Assembly (NCBI RefSeq): GCF_000717025.1
Contig: NZ_JNXG01000002.1
Location: 434,001 to 498,000 of the forward strand
Direction: 5' to 3'
Source: Streptomyces atroolivaceus
Lineage (GTDB): Bacteria > Actinomycetota > Actinomycetes > Streptomycetales > Streptomycetaceae
Length of the DNA stretch: 64,000 nucleotides
Shown here: piece by piece, positions 27,470 to 37,908 of the stretch
How positions within the stretch are numbered: the first letter of the stretch is position 1
How the letters are laid out: each line of letters starts with the position of its first letter
Notes under the pieces: generated by a model
The model's input: only the letters and a program-made list of their open reading frames with translations
Told to the model about the DNA's origin: nothing
Databases searched by the model: none
Program-made: the position numbers and the translations under genes

Positions 27470-27600
27470 GGCTCACCCGCCGGACGGAGTGCCGGGCCGG
27501 CCGGCCGGTGCCGCGGGGCGCCCATGGAGCCTGAGGCCCGGCGGCCGGACGTGCTCGGCCTCCGGCCCGACGCAGGACTGTCCGGCTGATCCGTGTCTAA

Positions 27601-27740
27601 GGATCAGAGTAAGTGGGCAAACTTGACGGATTCGTCTTTTGGAGTCCGCTGACGTAGACTGACTCGTCGGCTCTCGTGCATCCGTGTGTCTTCATGCGGC
27701 GACGGGAGTCGATCAAGGTAGCCGATTCGAAAGGCGAAGC
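27601..27740 (+). promoter_or_regulatory. Probable promoter and leader of infA
   Basis: TTGACG lies at about 27621-27626 and TAGACT at 27655-27660, too far apart for one promoter but each a reasonable element. A transcript from this gap would carry infA, rpmJ, rpsM and rpsK. The ribosome site AAAGGCGAAG lies just before the GTG at 27741. Confidence 0.35.
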
Positions 27741-27962
27741 GTGGCCAAGAAGCAAGGTGCCATCGAAATTGAGGGCACCGTGATCGAGTCCCTCCCGAAC
27801 GCCATGTTCAAGGTGGAACTTCAGAACGGTCACAAAGTCCTCGCGCACATCAGCGGCAAGATGCGGATGCACTACATCCGTATCCTTCCGGATGACCGGG
27901 TCGTCGTGGAGCTCTCTCCGTACGACCTGACGCGTGGCCGGATCGTCTACCGGTACAAGTAG
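27741..27962 (+). CDS. infA: Translation initiation factor IF-1
   Basis: The 73-residue OB-fold protein starts [20 protein letters not shown] and ends with [15 protein letters not shown]. It binds the 30S A site during initiation. GTG at 27741 is used; the longer frame upstream is not conserved. Confidence 0.98.
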   Translation: MAKKQGAIEIEGTVIESLPNAMFKVELQNGHKVLAHISGKMRMHYIRILPDDRVVVELSPYDLTRGRIVYRYK

Positions 27963-28023
27963 ATCTTGCCGCCATCGCGCTTCGGCGTGGTGAGGGGCAC
28001 TGACCCGGAGAACCTGACATCCC

Positions 28024-28137
28024 ATGAAGGTCAAGCCGAGCGTCAAGAAGATCTGCGACAAGTGCAAGGTGATCCGCCGTCACGGCCGGGTCATGGTCAT
28101 CTGCGACAACCTGCGCCACAAGCAGCGCCAGGGCTGA
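28024..28137 (+). CDS. rpmJ: 50S ribosomal protein L36
   Basis: This 37-residue gene reads [20 protein letters not shown] and ends [10 protein letters not shown]. Cys11, Cys14, Cys27 and His32 form the zinc site, so this is the zinc (C+) form. It lies 61 nt after infA. A zinc-free paralogue is not in the window. Confidence 0.97.
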   Translation: MKVKPSVKKICDKCKVIRRHGRVMVICDNLRHKQRQG

Positions 28138-28334
28138 CGCACGACCACCTGCATCTCGCAGCTTTTCGCGCGACGCACGTAAACGTACATACGCAGAGCC
28201 CGTCCAAGCTTCGGCTGACGACACCTCCGGCGGGGGCCGGGGACCCGGACGTACCACCTCTTCCCAGGCGGATGAGGTCGGCGCTCGGGAGTGGCACTGC
28301 GGAAGACCCCCGACTTAACAACTGGAGCCATTGA

Positions 28335-28715
28335 ATGGCACGCGTTTCAGGTGTTGACATCCCGCGCGAAAAGCGCGTGGAGGTTGCCCTCACCTACGTC
28401 TTCGGTATCGGGCGCACCCGGTCCAAGGAGATCCTCGCCACCACCGGCGTGAACCCCAACACCCGCGTTCGTGACCTGGCCGAAGAGGACCTGGTCAAGA
28501 TCCGCGAGTACGTGGACGCCAACCTCCGCACCGAGGGTGACCTTCGCCGCGAGATCCAGGGCGACATCCGCCGCAAGATCGAGATCGGCTGCTACCAGGG
28601 CATCCGGCACCGTCGCGGTCTGCCGGTCCACGGTCAGCGCACCAGCACGAACGCGCGTACCCGCAAGGGCCCGCGTCGCGCCATCGCCGGTAAGAAGAAG
28701 CCGGGCAAGAAGTAG
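28335..28715 (+). CDS. rpsM: 30S ribosomal protein S13
   Basis: The 126-residue S13 starts [20 protein letters not shown] and has [20 protein letters not shown] near the end. It forms bridges to the 50S subunit and contacts the P-site tRNA. A 197-nt gap after rpmJ holds no gene. Confidence 0.98.
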   Translation: MARVSGVDIPREKRVEVALTYVFGIGRTRSKEILATTGVNPNTRVRDLAEEDLVKIREYVDANLRTEGDLRREIQGDIRRKIEIGCYQGIRHRRGLPVHGQRTSTNARTRKGPRRAIAGKKKPGKK

Positions 28716-28820
28716 TCCTCAGCGGACGTACTGCGGGAGTCCGGGCCACCGGACGTCCGCGGAAACCAGCGGTCTTCGCTGTAGGACCGATCACCTCCCC
28801 TCTCCATCTGGAGTCAAGAC

Positions 28821-29225
28821 ATGCCCCCCAAGGGTCGTCAGGGCGCAGCCAAGAAGGTGCGTCGCAAGGAAAAGAAGAACGTCGCTCACGGCCACGCGCA
28901 CATCAAGAGCACGTTCAACAACACCATCGTCTCGATCACGGACCCCTCGGGCAACGTGATCTCCTGGGCCTCCGCCGGCCACGTCGGCTTCAAGGGCTCG
29001 CGCAAGTCCACCCCCTTCGCCGCGCAGATGGCCGCCGAGTCGGCCGCCCGCCGCGCGCAGGAGCACGGCATGCGCAAGGTCGACGTCTTCGTCAAGGGTC
29101 CCGGCTCCGGCCGTGAGACCGCGATCCGCTCCCTCCAGGCCACGGGCCTCGAGGTCGGTTCGATCCAGGACGTCACCCCGACGCCGCACAACGGCTGCCG
29201 TCCGCCGAAGCGTCGCCGCGTCTGA
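28821..29225 (+). CDS. rpsK: 30S ribosomal protein S11
   Basis: The 134-residue S11 contains [20 protein letters not shown] and [18 protein letters not shown]. It lies in the 30S platform. It is followed directly by a hairpin and rpoA; rpsD (S4) is absent here, as usual in Streptomyces. Confidence 0.98.
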   Translation: MPPKGRQGAAKKVRRKEKKNVAHGHAHIKSTFNNTIVSITDPSGNVISWASAGHVGFKGSRKSTPFAAQMAAESAARRAQEHGMRKVDVFVKGPGSGRETAIRSLQATGLEVGSIQDVTPTPHNGCRPPKRRRV

Positions 29226-29268
29226 TCCGCGACGGCCGGTGACGGTCGTGCGTCAGTAGCGTGGGTCC

Positions 29269-29300
29269 GGGCGGTATGTCCCTTCGGGGGCGTGCCGCCC
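29269..29300 (+). terminator. Hairpin between rpsK and rpoA
   Basis: GGGCGG (29269-29274) pairs with CCGCCC (29295-29300) around an inner CCC-TTCG-GGG stem, followed by GTACCCTTGTTTCAT. It may be a partial terminator that sets rpoA levels apart from the ribosomal genes. Confidence 0.6.
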
Positions 29301-29361
29301 GTACCCTTGTTTCATCTGTCGGGCATCAAATAGTGGGTGCCCACGACTGAAGGATCGCAAC

Positions 29362-30384
29362 ATGCTTATCGCTCAGCGTCCGTCGCTGACCGAAGAGGTC
29401 GTCGACGAGTTCCGCTCCCGGTTCGTGATCGAGCCGCTGGAGCCGGGCTTCGGTTACACCCTCGGCAACTCCCTGCGTCGCACCCTCCTCTCCTCGATCC
29501 CCGGTGCCGCTGTCACCAGCATCCGGATCGACGGTGTCCTGCACGAGTTCACCACCGTGCCGGGCGTCAAGGAGGACGTGACCGACCTCATCCTCAACAT
29601 CAAGCAGCTGGTCGTCTCCTCGGAGCACGACGAGCCGGTCGTGATGTACCTGCGCAAGCAGGGTCCCGGCCTGGTCACCGCTGCTGACATCGCCCCGCCG
29701 GCCGGTGTCGAGGTCCACAACCCGGACCTGGTCCTGGCCACGCTCAACGGCAAGGGCAAGCTGGAGATGGAGCTGACCGTCGAGCGCGGTCGCGGCTACG
29801 TCTCCGCCGTCCAGAACAAGCAGGTGGGCCAGGAGATCGGCCGTATCCCGGTCGACTCCATCTACTCGCCGGTGCTCAAGGTCACGTACAAGGTCGAGGC
29901 GACCCGTGTCGAGCAGCGCACCGACTTCGACAAGCTGATCGTCGACGTCGAGACCAAGCAGGCCATGCGTCCCCGTGACGCCATGGCGTCGGCCGGCAAG
30001 ACCCTGGTCGAGCTGTTCGGTCTGGCGCGCGAGCTCAACATCGACGCCGAGGGCATCGACATGGGCCCGTCCCCGACGGACGCCGCGCTCGCCGCCGATC
30101 TGGCGCTGCCGATCGAGGAGCTCGAGCTCACGGTCCGTTCGTACAACTGCCTCAAGCGCGAGGGCATCCACTCCGTGGGTGAGCTCGTGGCGCGCTCCGA
30201 GGCGGACCTGCTCGACATCCGCAACTTCGGTGCGAAGTCGATCGACGAGGTCAAGGCGAAGCTGGCCGGTATGGGCCTCGCGCTCAAGGACTCGCCTCCC
30301 GGCTTCGACCCGACCGCCGCCGCCGACGCCTTCGGCGCCGACGACGACGCGGACGCCGGTTTCGTGGAGACCGAGCAGTACTGA
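29362..30384 (+). CDS. rpoA: RNA polymerase alpha subunit
   Basis: The 340-residue protein has an N-terminal assembly domain ([23 protein letters not shown] at about 22-44) and a C-terminal DNA- and activator-binding domain ([21 protein letters not shown] and [16 protein letters not shown]). An acidic tail ends the protein. ATG at 29362 is preceded by AAGGA. Confidence 0.99.
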   Translation: MLIAQRPSLTEEVVDEFRSRFVIEPLEPGFGYTLGNSLRRTLLSSIPGAAVTSIRIDGVLHEFTTVPGVKEDVTDLILNIKQLVVSSEHDEPVVMYLRKQGPGLVTAADIAPPAGVEVHNPDLVLATLNGKGKLEMELTVERGRGYVSAVQNKQVGQEIGRIPVDSIYSPVLKVTYKVEATRVEQRTDFDKLIVDVETKQAMRPRDAMASAGKTLVELFGLARELNIDAEGIDMGPSPTDAALAADLALPIEELELTVRSYNCLKREGIHSVGELVARSEADLLDIRNFGAKSIDEVKAKLAGMGLALKDSPPGFDPTAAADAFGADDDADAGFVETEQY

Positions 30385-30521
30385 GCCGCATCCCGGACGG
30401 GGGTGCCTGATCTTCCAGGTGCCCCCGTGCCGGGCCAGTAGGGACTTCCGCGGGGCGGCCGCCTCGCGGGAACTGACACCGGTACCTGATACGGCCGGTG
30501 CAGCACACAAGGAGAAAAACC

Positions 30522-31028
30522 ATGCCTCAGCCCGCCAAGGGTGCCCGTCTGGGCGGCAGCGCTGCGCACGAGAAGCTTCTTCTCATCAACCTCGCGAAGT
30601 CGCTGTTCGAGCACGGCCGCATCACCACGACCGAGGCCAAGGCCCGCCGCCTGCGTCCGGTCGCCGAGCGTTTCATCACCAAGGCGAAGAAGGGCGACAT
30701 CCACAACCGTCGCCTGGTGCTGCAGTCGATCACGGACAAGAGCATCGTGCACACGCTCTTCACCGAGATCGCCCCGCGGTACGAGAACCGCCCCGGTGGT
30801 TACACCCGCATCACCAAGATCGGCAACCGTCGTGGCGACAACGCCCCGATGGCCGTCATCGAGCTGGTCGAGGCGCTGACCGTGGCCCAGCAGGCCACCG
30901 GTGAGGCCGAGGCCGCGACGAAGCGCGCCGTCAAGGAAGACGCCCTCAAGAAGGACGAGGCTCCGGCCGAGACCGTCGAGGACGCCAAGCCGGCCGACGC
31001 CGCCGCTGAGGAGTCCAAGGACGCCTGA
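30522..31028 (+). CDS. rplQ: 50S ribosomal protein L17
   Basis: The 168-residue L17 starts [20 protein letters not shown]. The core ends near residue 118, and a Glu/Lys/Ala-rich tail of about 50 residues follows, common in actinobacteria. AAGGAG lies upstream. It is the last gene of the alpha block. Confidence 0.97.
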   Translation: MPQPAKGARLGGSAAHEKLLLINLAKSLFEHGRITTTEAKARRLRPVAERFITKAKKGDIHNRRLVLQSITDKSIVHTLFTEIAPRYENRPGGYTRITKIGNRRGDNAPMAVIELVEALTVAQQATGEAEAATKRAVKEDALKKDEAPAETVEDAKPADAAAEESKDA

Positions 31029-31048
31029 GCGTCCTGAGACCCACGTAC

Positions 31049-31082
31049 GGGCCCGCATCACCCTTCGGGGCGGTGCGGGCCC
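31049..31082 (+). terminator. Terminator after rplQ
   Basis: GGGCCCGCA (31049-31057) pairs with TGCGGGCCC (31074-31082), with an inner CCC-TTC-GGG stem, followed by GTTCGGTT. It ends the alpha block 24 nt before truA, which may be read by read-through. Confidence 0.8.
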
Positions 31083-31106
31083 GTTCGGTTCTGAGAGGAT
31101 CTGCGG

Positions 31107-31961
31107 GTGAGTGACGAGGCAGAGCCCGGCTTTGTACGGGTACGGCTGGACCTTTCCTACGACGGCAAGGATTTCTCCGGCTGGGCGAAGCAGACCAGCA
31201 GGCGCACCGTGCAGGGCGAGATCGAGGACGCGCTGCGCACCGTGACGCGGTCGTCGGTGACGTACGACCTGACGGTCGCCGGGCGCACCGACGCGGGGGT
31301 GCACGCGCGCGGGCAGGTGGCGCACGTCGACCTGCCGGCCGGGGTGTGGGCGGAGCACGAGGAGAAGCTGCTGCGGCGGCTGGCGGGGCGCCTGCCGCTG
31401 GACGTACGGATCTGGCGCGCGGCCGAGGCCCCTGCGGGGTTCAACGCGCGCTTCTCGGCGCTGTGGCGTCGGTACGCGTACCGGGTGGGGGACCGGCAGG
31501 GTGGTGTGGACCCGCTGCTCCGGGGCCACGTGCTGTGGCACGACCGGCCGCTCGACGTCGACGCGATGAACGAGGCCGCCGCGCTGATGACGGGGGAGCA
31601 CGACTTCGCGGCGTACTGCAAGAAGCGCGAGGGTGCCACGACCATCCGTACGCTGCAGAAGCTGCACTGGGTGCGGGACGCGGAGTCCGGCGTGCTGACG
31701 GCGACCGTGCAGGCGGACGCGTTCTGCCACAACATGGTGCGGGCGCTGATCGGCGCGGCGCTGTTCGTGGGGGACGGACGCCGGCCGGCCTCCTGGCCGG
31801 CCGAGGTGCTGGCGGCGAAGGTGCGGGACCCGGGGGTCCACGTGGTGCGGCCGCACGGGCTGACGCTGGAGGAAGTGGCCTATCCGGCCGACGCGCTGCT
31901 GGCGGCCAGGGCCGTGGAGGCGCGGAACGTCAGGACGCTGCCGGGGGCGGGCTGCTGCTGA
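31107..31961 (+). CDS. truA: tRNA pseudouridine(38-40) synthase TruA
   Basis: The 284-residue enzyme makes pseudouridine at positions 38-40 of tRNA anticodon stems. The catalytic Asp62 lies in [33 protein letters not shown] at the start is also typical. The GTG start follows AGAGGA. Its 3' end overlaps the convergent gene by 32 bp. Confidence 0.97.
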   Translation: MSDEAEPGFVRVRLDLSYDGKDFSGWAKQTSRRTVQGEIEDALRTVTRSSVTYDLTVAGRTDAGVHARGQVAHVDLPAGVWAEHEEKLLRRLAGRLPLDVRIWRAAEAPAGFNARFSALWRRYAYRVGDRQGGVDPLLRGHVLWHDRPLDVDAMNEAAALMTGEHDFAAYCKKREGATTIRTLQKLHWVRDAESGVLTATVQADAFCHNMVRALIGAALFVGDGRRPASWPAEVLAAKVRDPGVHVVRPHGLTLEEVAYPADALLAARAVEARNVRTLPGAGCC

Positions 31962-33819
31962 CCGGTCTTCGGCGCAGGGCGCGCACCAGCCTGGCGGCGC
32001 TGTCCACGGCGAGCAGAGTCGTCACCGTGGAGCTGAACCAGCCGATGTCCGGCGCCCACCAGGCATGGACGGCCACCGAGGTGAAGAACAGCAGGGCCGC
32101 CGTGCGCAGCACCCACCAGCGTGCCGGGTGCGTTTCCTCCTCGGGAGGTGCCTCCGGGTGGACGCCCTCCTTGGTGGTCATCGTGTCCCGCATGCCCGCG
32201 AGGAAGCCCCGCCGGGCCAGCACCCGGGCGCCCGGCAGCTCCGTGAGGACCTCCTGCCCGCCGCCGTATCCCGGGGGCAGCGGCGGAAGACCGAGGGCCG
32301 CGACGAGCTCGCTCTGGTGGCGGGCGGGGTCGCCGGCGGCCCGCAGGACATGGGCCAGGGGACGAGGGTCGGTGAGCCCGTAGACACGGGCGAGGGCTGC
32401 TGCGGTGGCGGTCGCCTCCGCGTGGTCGGTCGCGGGGGTGGCGGTCTCCCAGGCGTGATGCGTCACCTTCTTTCCCCGGTGCAGCAGGGTGAAGCTGCTG
32501 CGTTCCGGGGTGCGGTGCAGGACCAGGGCGGGCCAGTCCTCGGCCGTGGTGAAGTTGTCGGCCGCCGAGGTGAGCGGGTCTTCGGGGAGCAGGGCCGCCC
32601 GCTTGCCGCGTACCGGGTCCGGGACGATCTCGACGTACGTGTGACGGCTGCCGGCGGGGGCCGTCCGGAGGCTGTGGCCGCAGATCAGCGCGGCCCGCGC
32701 GACCTCGGTCGGCCCGGTGGACACGATGGCGACCGACCGCGGTGCCAGTTCCCGCTCCCAGTCGGGGGCGCCGGAGGCCGGGGGCCCGGGGGAGGGGCGG
32801 AAGAAGGGGATCCTCATCGCCAGCTCGATCCGGGTGTCGGAGCGGGCCTCCAGGAATTCGGCACGGGGATCGCCGAAGTAGGTCCAGGGGAAGGTGGTGG
32901 CGTGCACCCCGATGCTGCGGAAGGCGGTGAGGGCCTCCTCGTAGCGGCTCATGGACCACAGGACCAGGGCCAGGTGGTTGCGGAAACCGGCTGCCTCCCG
33001 GTCTCCCGGGGCGTAGCTGTCCGACAGGGCCTGCGCGCGGGTCACGGCCGCTTCGGCGCGGGAGGTGTACGGGTCGGGGCCGGGTGTGTCCTCGTCGGCT
33101 ATCAGGTACTCCACGACGGCCTGGAGCGGCAGCGCGTGGAGCCTGGAACCGGGAGGGGCCTGGTCGGCCGCCCGCTCCGCGAAGGCGAACATCTCCTCGT
33201 GCGATCCGTACCACTTGTCGCAGAGGTACTGGAGCGCCTGGACGTGGCAGCCCTCGTGGTGAGGGTCGCGGGCGTTCGCCTCGGCCAGATAGGTGTCGAA
33301 GACCTCGCGCGGGGCCTGGATGCCGCGGGCCTGGGTCAGGGCGATGCGCCACGGGACCGGGTCGGCGGGGTTGAGCTCGGCGGCGGCGGAGACCACCGGC
33401 ACCGCGTCCCGCAGCACCGTGTGGAACGCCCGGAACTGGTCGGCCTCGACGTTCCTGGCCCGGGCGCCGGTCCGTATCTGCCAGGCCTGGCAGATGTACT
33501 GGTCGGCCTTGACGAGTACGGCGTCGGGGTCCTCCGGGGACTCCTCCAGCCAGCTGTCCAGCCAGCCCGGATGATGCAGCGAGGTCCGCGCGAGGCGGGA
33601 GACGCAGGCGTCCCTGCGTTCCCACTGGGCGTGCCGGCGGGTGGCGGCCAGCAGTTCGGCGGCCGGGGCGTGGTCGCCCGCGGAGGCGGCGGTGAGGGCC
33701 ACCCGCAGCGAGGGGTCGGGGGCGTCGAGGACCACGGCGTCGTCCGGGGGCATGCCGGCGCCCATCGCGTCGCTGTGGCGCAGGACACGCGGGATGGTGA
33801 AGAGGGTGGTCAGACGCAC
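31930..33819 (-). CDS. Large hypothetical protein with helical-repeat region and C-terminal membrane segment
   Basis: The 629-residue protein has no family I recognise. The first 330 residues are helix-rich with repeating Ala/Trp/Leu patterns resembling TPR-like repeats (for example [15 protein letters not shown]). A middle part has strand-like segments ([18 protein letters not shown]). The end holds two hydrophobic stretches ([16 protein letters not shown] and [17 protein letters not shown]) at about 570-610. It could be membrane-anchored with most of its mass in the cytoplasm. The gene ends inside truA on the opposite strand, so mRNA overlap could matter. The start at 33819 has no strong ribosome site. 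Confidence 0.65.
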   Translation of the reverse strand: MRLTTLFTIPRVLRHSDAMGAGMPPDDAVVLDAPDPSLRVALTAASAGDHAPAAELLAATRRHAQWERRDACVSRLARTSLHHPGWLDSWLEESPEDPDAVLVKADQYICQAWQIRTGARARNVEADQFRAFHTVLRDAVPVVSAAAELNPADPVPWRIALTQARGIQAPREVFDTYLAEANARDPHHEGCHVQALQYLCDKWYGSHEEMFAFAERAADQAPPGSRLHALPLQAVVEYLIADEDTPGPDPYTSRAEAAVTRAQALSDSYAPGDREAAGFRNHLALVLWSMSRYEEALTAFRSIGVHATTFPWTYFGDPRAEFLEARSDTRIELAMRIPFFRPSPGPPASGAPDWERELAPRSVAIVSTGPTEVARAALICGHSLRTAPAGSRHTYVEIVPDPVRGKRAALLPEDPLTSAADNFTTAEDWPALVLHRTPERSSFTLLHRGKKVTHHAWETATPATDHAEATATAAALARVYGLTDPRPLAHVLRAAGDPARHQSELVAALGLPPLPPGYGGGQEVLTELPGARVLARRGFLAGMRDTMTTKEGVHPEAPPEEETHPARWWVLRTAALLFFTSVAVHAWWAPDIGWFSSTVTTLLAVDSAARLVRALRRRPVSSSPPPAAS

Positions 33820-33895
33820 GGCGACGGGTCCTCGGTCGAGGGGAGGGACTGGGCTGGTGCGTGGGGGACTCGTGCGTGGGGCGGGGCGCGGGCGG

Positions 33896-34750
33896 TCAGC
33901 CGACGGGGAGCCCCGCGGCCGCGGAGGCCTGGACCTCGCCGCGGTGGCGGATCTGGCGGAAGGTGAAGTCGGTCAGGTCGTCGCCGACCTTGTAGACGTC
34001 CTTGGCCGCCGTGGTGACGTTCTTCCCGCTGGTGTAGCCGCCGACCGTGAAGTAGGCGTAGCGGCCGTAGGAGTTGGCGGTGCGCCGGCAGACGGACCCG
34101 CCGCGGCAGAAGGTGGGCACTCCCGAACCGCTGAGGGAGGCCATGCCGCCCGAGGCCTGCTCGGCGGCCTTCCTGGCCTCCGCCTCGGTGCCGAAGACGG
34201 CCAGCCCGACCGTGACGGCGATGCCGTCCTTGCCGTAGGTCGCGCGGATGACCTGGTCACAGCCGTTGTTCACGAGGATCGAGCCGAGGGCGCCCTGGGT
34301 CGTCGTGGCGCAGTCCGACGTACGGGCGGTGGCGCCCTTGGCGTAGACGCGGTCGCCCATCGTCAGCTTCCTGCCGGGGAAGAAGGCGTCCACGGTGACC
34401 CGGGCCCTGTCCTTCTTCTCGTCGGCTATGTAGTCCTTCGGGTCCGGCGGGGGCGGCGGTGCTACCGAGGAGAAGGAGGGGTCGGGCGCCGAGGCCTCCG
34501 AGGGCAGGTCGGCGGGGGCCGGCAGCTCACTGGCGGTCCTGTCGGACCCGGAGGCGCCGCCGCCCCCGTCGGTCGTGATGACGGCGGTGGCCACGATCGC
34601 GGCCACGGCGGCGGTCGCCAGTGCCCCGCCCCCGATCATCAGCCACTTCTTGCGCCTGCCCCGCGCGGCGGACGCCTCCGCCAGTGCCGCCCAGTCCGGA
34701 GTCCGGCTCTCTTCCGGCCCCCAGGAGGGCCCCCCTTGCCCAAAGCTCAT
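33896..34750 (-). CDS. Membrane-anchored hypothetical protein
   Basis: The 284-residue protein has a cytoplasmic N-terminus of about 35 residues, a membrane helix at about 38-58 (IGGGALATAAVAAIVATAVI), a Ser/Pro-rich linker and an outside domain containing DCATTTQGALGSILVNNGCD and ERA-type Ala-rich helices. Several cysteines in the outside domain suggest disulfides. ATG at 34750 is preferred over an in-frame codon at 34819, because the first 23 residues overlap the divergent promoter region. The function is unknown. It is transcribed away from the ABC-F gene. Confidence 0.7.
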   Translation of the reverse strand: MSFGQGGPSWGPEESRTPDWAALAEASAARGRRKKWLMIGGGALATAAVAAIVATAVITTDGGGGASGSDRTASELPAPADLPSEASAPDPSFSSVAPPPPPDPKDYIADEKKDRARVTVDAFFPGRKLTMGDRVYAKGATARTSDCATTTQGALGSILVNNGCDQVIRATYGKDGIAVTVGLAVFGTEAEARKAAEQASGGMASLSGSGVPTFCRGGSVCRRTANSYGRYAYFTVGGYTSGKNVTTAAKDVYKVGDDLTDFTFRQIRHRGEVQASAAAGLPVG

Positions 34751-34780
34751 GCGGCGAATCCTAGACCGGCCGTAATCCGG

Positions 34781-34817
34781 TTGGGTCAACGGTTCGCCTG
34801 CCGTGACAATGCTGTGC
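34781..34817 (+). promoter_or_regulatory. Promoter for a leaderless ABC-F transcript
   Basis: TTGGGT (34781-34786) and GACAAT (34805-34810) are 18 bp apart. The ATG at 34818 lies 7 nt after the -10, where transcription should start. No ribosome site is present, so a leaderless mRNA is likely. Confidence 0.5.
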
Positions 34818-36437
34818 ATGGGACATCTTGAAGCGGGCCACCTGGAGTACTACCTACCGGACGGACGGGTGCTGCTCGGTGACGCTTCGTTCCGGGTGGC
34901 CGACGGCGCCGTCGTCGCGCTGGTCGGCGCGAACGGGGCGGGCAAGACGACACTCCTGAAACTGCTCGCCGGGGAGCTCCAGCCGCACGGCGGCTCGGTC
35001 TCGGTGAGTGGCGGTCTCGGCGTGATGGCCCAGTTCGTGGGCTCCGTGCGGGACGAGCGGACCGTCCGTGACCTGCTGGTGTCAGTGGCCCAGCCCCGGA
35101 TCAGGGAGGCGGCCCAGGCCGTCGACGCGGCGGAGGAACGCATCCTCGCCGTGGACGACGAGGCCGCGCAGATGGCGTACGCGCAGGCGCTGAGCGACTG
35201 GGCGGAGGCGCGGGGGTACGAGGCCGAGACGCTGTGGGACATGTGCACGACGGCCGCGCTCGGCGTCCCGTACGAGAAGGCGCAGTGGCGCGAGGTGCGC
35301 ACGCTCAGCGGGGGCGAGCAGAAGCGGCTGGTCCTGGAGGCGCTGCTCAGGGGCCCGGACGAGGTGCTGCTCCTGGACGAGCCGGACAACTATCTGGACG
35401 TCCCCGGCAAGCGGTGGCTGGAGGAGAAGCTCAAGGAGACCCGCAAGACGGTGCTCTTCGTCTCCCACGACCGGGAGCTGCTCTCACGTGCAGCCGAGAA
35501 GATCGTGAGCGTGGAGCCCAGCCCGGCGGGCTCGGACGTCTGGGTGCACGGCGGCGGATTCGGCACGTACCACCAGGCCCGCAAGGAGCGGTTCGCGCGC
35601 TTCGAGGAGCTCCTGCGGCGCTGGGAGGAGGAGCACGCCCGGCTGAAGGCGCTGGTCCTGCGGATGCGGCAGCAGGCGGCGAACAGCCCCGACATGGCGA
35701 ACCGCTACCACGCGATGCAGACCCGCTTCAAGAAGTTCGAGGAGGCGGGACCGCCGCCGGAGCCGCCCCGTGAGCAGGACATCAGGATGCGGTTGCGCGG
35801 CGGGCGGACCGGGGTGCGGGCGGTGACGTGCACCGGTCTGGAGCTGACCGGTCTGATGAAGCCGTTCGACCTGGAGATCTACTACGGGGAGCGGGTCGCC
35901 GTGCTCGGCTCCAACGGGTCGGGGAAGTCCCACTTCCTGCGGCTGCTGGCGGGGGAGCCCGTCGCGCACACCGGTGAGTGGAAGCTCGGTGCGCGGGTCG
36001 TGCCCGGCCACTTCGCGCAGACGCACGCCCATCCGGAGCTCCTCGGCAAGACGCTCGTCGAGATCCTGTGGACGGAGCACGCCAAGGACCGCGGCGGCGC
36101 GATGTCGGTGCTGCGGCGCTACGAGCTGGAGCGCCAGGGCGACCAGGCCTTCGAGAGGCTGTCCGGCGGGCAGCAGGCGCGGTTCCAGATCCTGCTCCTG
36201 GAGCTGGCGGGCACGACCGCGCTGCTGCTGGACGAGCCGACGGACAACCTGGACCTGGAGTCGGCCGAGGCACTGCAGGACGGGCTGGAGGTGTACGACG
36301 GGACGGTGATGGCCGTGACGCACGACCGCTGGTTCGCGAAGTCCTTCGACCGCTATCTGGTCTTCGGCTCGGACGGGGTGGTGCGGGAGTCCACGGAGCC
36401 GGTCTGGGACGAGCGCAGGGTCAGGCGGGAGCGGTAG
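34818..36437 (+). CDS. ABC-F family ATPase
   Basis: The 539-residue protein has two ATPase domains and no membrane segment. Domain 1 shows GANGAGKTT, LSGGEQKRL and VLLLDEPDNYLD. Domain 2 shows GSNGSGKSH, LSGGQQARF and ALLLDEPTDNLD, and histidine switches (SHDRE and THDRW) follow. ABC-F proteins act on the ribosome, either in translation control or in protection from antibiotics. This one lies far from the thiopeptide cluster, so a resistance role is open. ATG at 34818 appears leaderless; an in-frame GTG at 34803 lies inside the promoter. Confidence 0.9.
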   Translation: MGHLEAGHLEYYLPDGRVLLGDASFRVADGAVVALVGANGAGKTTLLKLLAGELQPHGGSVSVSGGLGVMAQFVGSVRDERTVRDLLVSVAQPRIREAAQAVDAAEERILAVDDEAAQMAYAQALSDWAEARGYEAETLWDMCTTAALGVPYEKAQWREVRTLSGGEQKRLVLEALLRGPDEVLLLDEPDNYLDVPGKRWLEEKLKETRKTVLFVSHDRELLSRAAEKIVSVEPSPAGSDVWVHGGGFGTYHQARKERFARFEELLRRWEEEHARLKALVLRMRQQAANSPDMANRYHAMQTRFKKFEEAGPPPEPPREQDIRMRLRGGRTGVRAVTCTGLELTGLMKPFDLEIYYGERVAVLGSNGSGKSHFLRLLAGEPVAHTGEWKLGARVVPGHFAQTHAHPELLGKTLVEILWTEHAKDRGGAMSVLRRYELERQGDQAFERLSGGQQARFQILLLELAGTTALLLDEPTDNLDLESAEALQDGLEVYDGTVMAVTHDRWFAKSFDRYLVFGSDGVVRESTEPVWDERRVRRER

Positions 36438-36664
36438 GGACGGCGCGTTTTGACCCGTCCCGGGCGGGACGGGTACTGTCGGTGGTTGTTATACGTATCG
36501 GCTCCGTCGTCCTCACGCGGACAGCCCTTACGTAGGTTCTCTGGAGCAGTTACCAGTGGCTCGCATACGGGCAGCGTTCCCGGCATTGTGGGCCCCAGCT
36601 GCATGATCGCTTCAGGGGTGCCATGTGTCTGGACCTCATCCACTGAAGAAGCGAAGGCTACGAA

Positions 36665-37108
36665 GTGCGTACGTACAGCCCCAAGCCCGGCGATGTCACT
36701 CGCCAGTGGCACATCATCGACGCCGAGGACATCGTCCTGGGCCGTCTGGCCACCACGGCTGCGAACCTCCTCCGAGGCAAGCACAAGGCGATCTACGCCC
36801 CCCACATGGACATGGGCGACTTCGTCATCATCATCAACGCCGAGAAGGTTCACCTCTCCGGTAACAAGAAGACCCAGAAGATGGCGTACCGCCACTCGGG
36901 CTTCCCGGGCGGTCTCCGTTCCGTGCGTTACGACGAGCTCCTCTCGAAGAACCCCGAGAAGGCTGTCGAGAAGGCCATCAAGGGCATGATCCCCAAGAAC
37001 ACCCTGGGTCGTCAGATGCTCTCGAAGCTCAAGGTCTACGCGGGCGACCAGCACCCGCACGCTGCGCAGCAGCCGGTCCCGTTCGAGATCACCCAGGTCG
37101 CGCAGTAG
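36665..37108 (+). CDS. rplM: 50S ribosomal protein L13
   Basis: The 147-residue L13 starts [20 protein letters not shown] and has [20 protein letters not shown]. It is an early assembly protein of the 50S subunit. The start is GTG. It pairs with rpsI, as in most bacteria. Confidence 0.98.
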   Translation: MRTYSPKPGDVTRQWHIIDAEDIVLGRLATTAANLLRGKHKAIYAPHMDMGDFVIIINAEKVHLSGNKKTQKMAYRHSGFPGGLRSVRYDELLSKNPEKAVEKAIKGMIPKNTLGRQMLSKLKVYAGDQHPHAAQQPVPFEITQVAQ

Positions 37109-37153
37109 TTCCGGCCTCCCCCCTAAGACGTAAAGAAAGATCTGAGGAGAATC

Positions 37154-37690
37154 GTGGCCGAGACCACTGTTGAGACGACCGCTGACGACGCGGCGGGCAC
37201 CGAGGGCGAAGAGACCTTCGCCGAGGTGACCACCTTCGAGTCGGAGGTCCCCGTCGAGGGTGAGTACACCTCCGAGTCGCTCGCGGGCCGCTTCGGCGAC
37301 CCGCAGCCCGCGGCCGGCCTTGGCCGTCGCAAGAACGCCATCGCCCGCGTCCGGATCGTCCCGGGCACCGGCAAGTGGAAGATCAACGGTCGCACCCTTG
37401 AGGACTACTTCCCCAACAAGGTGCACCAGCAGGAAGTCAACGAGCCCTTCAAGGTGCTCGAGCTCGACGGCCGCTACGACGTCATCGCCCGCATCTCGGG
37501 TGGCGGCGTCTCCGGTCAGGCCGGTGCCCTGCGCCTCGGCGTGGCCCGCGCGCTGAACGAGGCGGACGTGGACAACAACCGCGCCACGCTGAAGAAGGCC
37601 GGCTTCCTCTCCCGCGACGACCGTGCGGTCGAGCGCAAGAAGGCCGGTCTCAAGAAGGCCCGTAAGGCCCCGCAGTACAGCAAGCGCTAA
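37154..37690 (+). CDS. rpsI: 30S ribosomal protein S9
   Basis: The 178-residue S9 has an acidic N-terminal extension of about 55 residues typical of Streptomyces, then [20 protein letters not shown] and the basic tail [12 protein letters not shown], which reaches the P site. The GTG start follows GAGGAGAA. Confidence 0.98.
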   Translation: MAETTVETTADDAAGTEGEETFAEVTTFESEVPVEGEYTSESLAGRFGDPQPAAGLGRRKNAIARVRIVPGTGKWKINGRTLEDYFPNKVHQQEVNEPFKVLELDGRYDVIARISGGGVSGQAGALRLGVARALNEADVDNNRATLKKAGFLSRDDRAVERKKAGLKKARKAPQYSKR

Positions 37691-37717
37691 ATCGCCTGCT
37701 CGTCTGCTTCACACGTT

Positions 37718-37758
37718 CGCCCCGGCGGCACACTCCGTGCTGCTGGGGCGTTCGTTTA
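37718..37758 (+). terminator. Terminator after rpsI
   Basis: CGCCCCGGCGGCAC pairs with GTGCTGCTGGGGCG around ACTCC (37718-37750, with two G-T pairs), followed by TTCGTTTA. It is an intrinsic terminator of rplM-rpsI. Confidence 0.8.
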
Positions 37759-37908
37759 TCAGCCCTCGCGGGCGTATAACGGCTTAAGACGTTTGCATGC
37801 TTATAGGGCTGGCGGCCTCAGGCGCCCTTCTTTGCTGTGCCTTGCCTTGATCTGCCCTGTTTTGAGTACTTTGGTTTTGTGGTTTCGGAGCACTTTCGGA
37901 GGACACCA

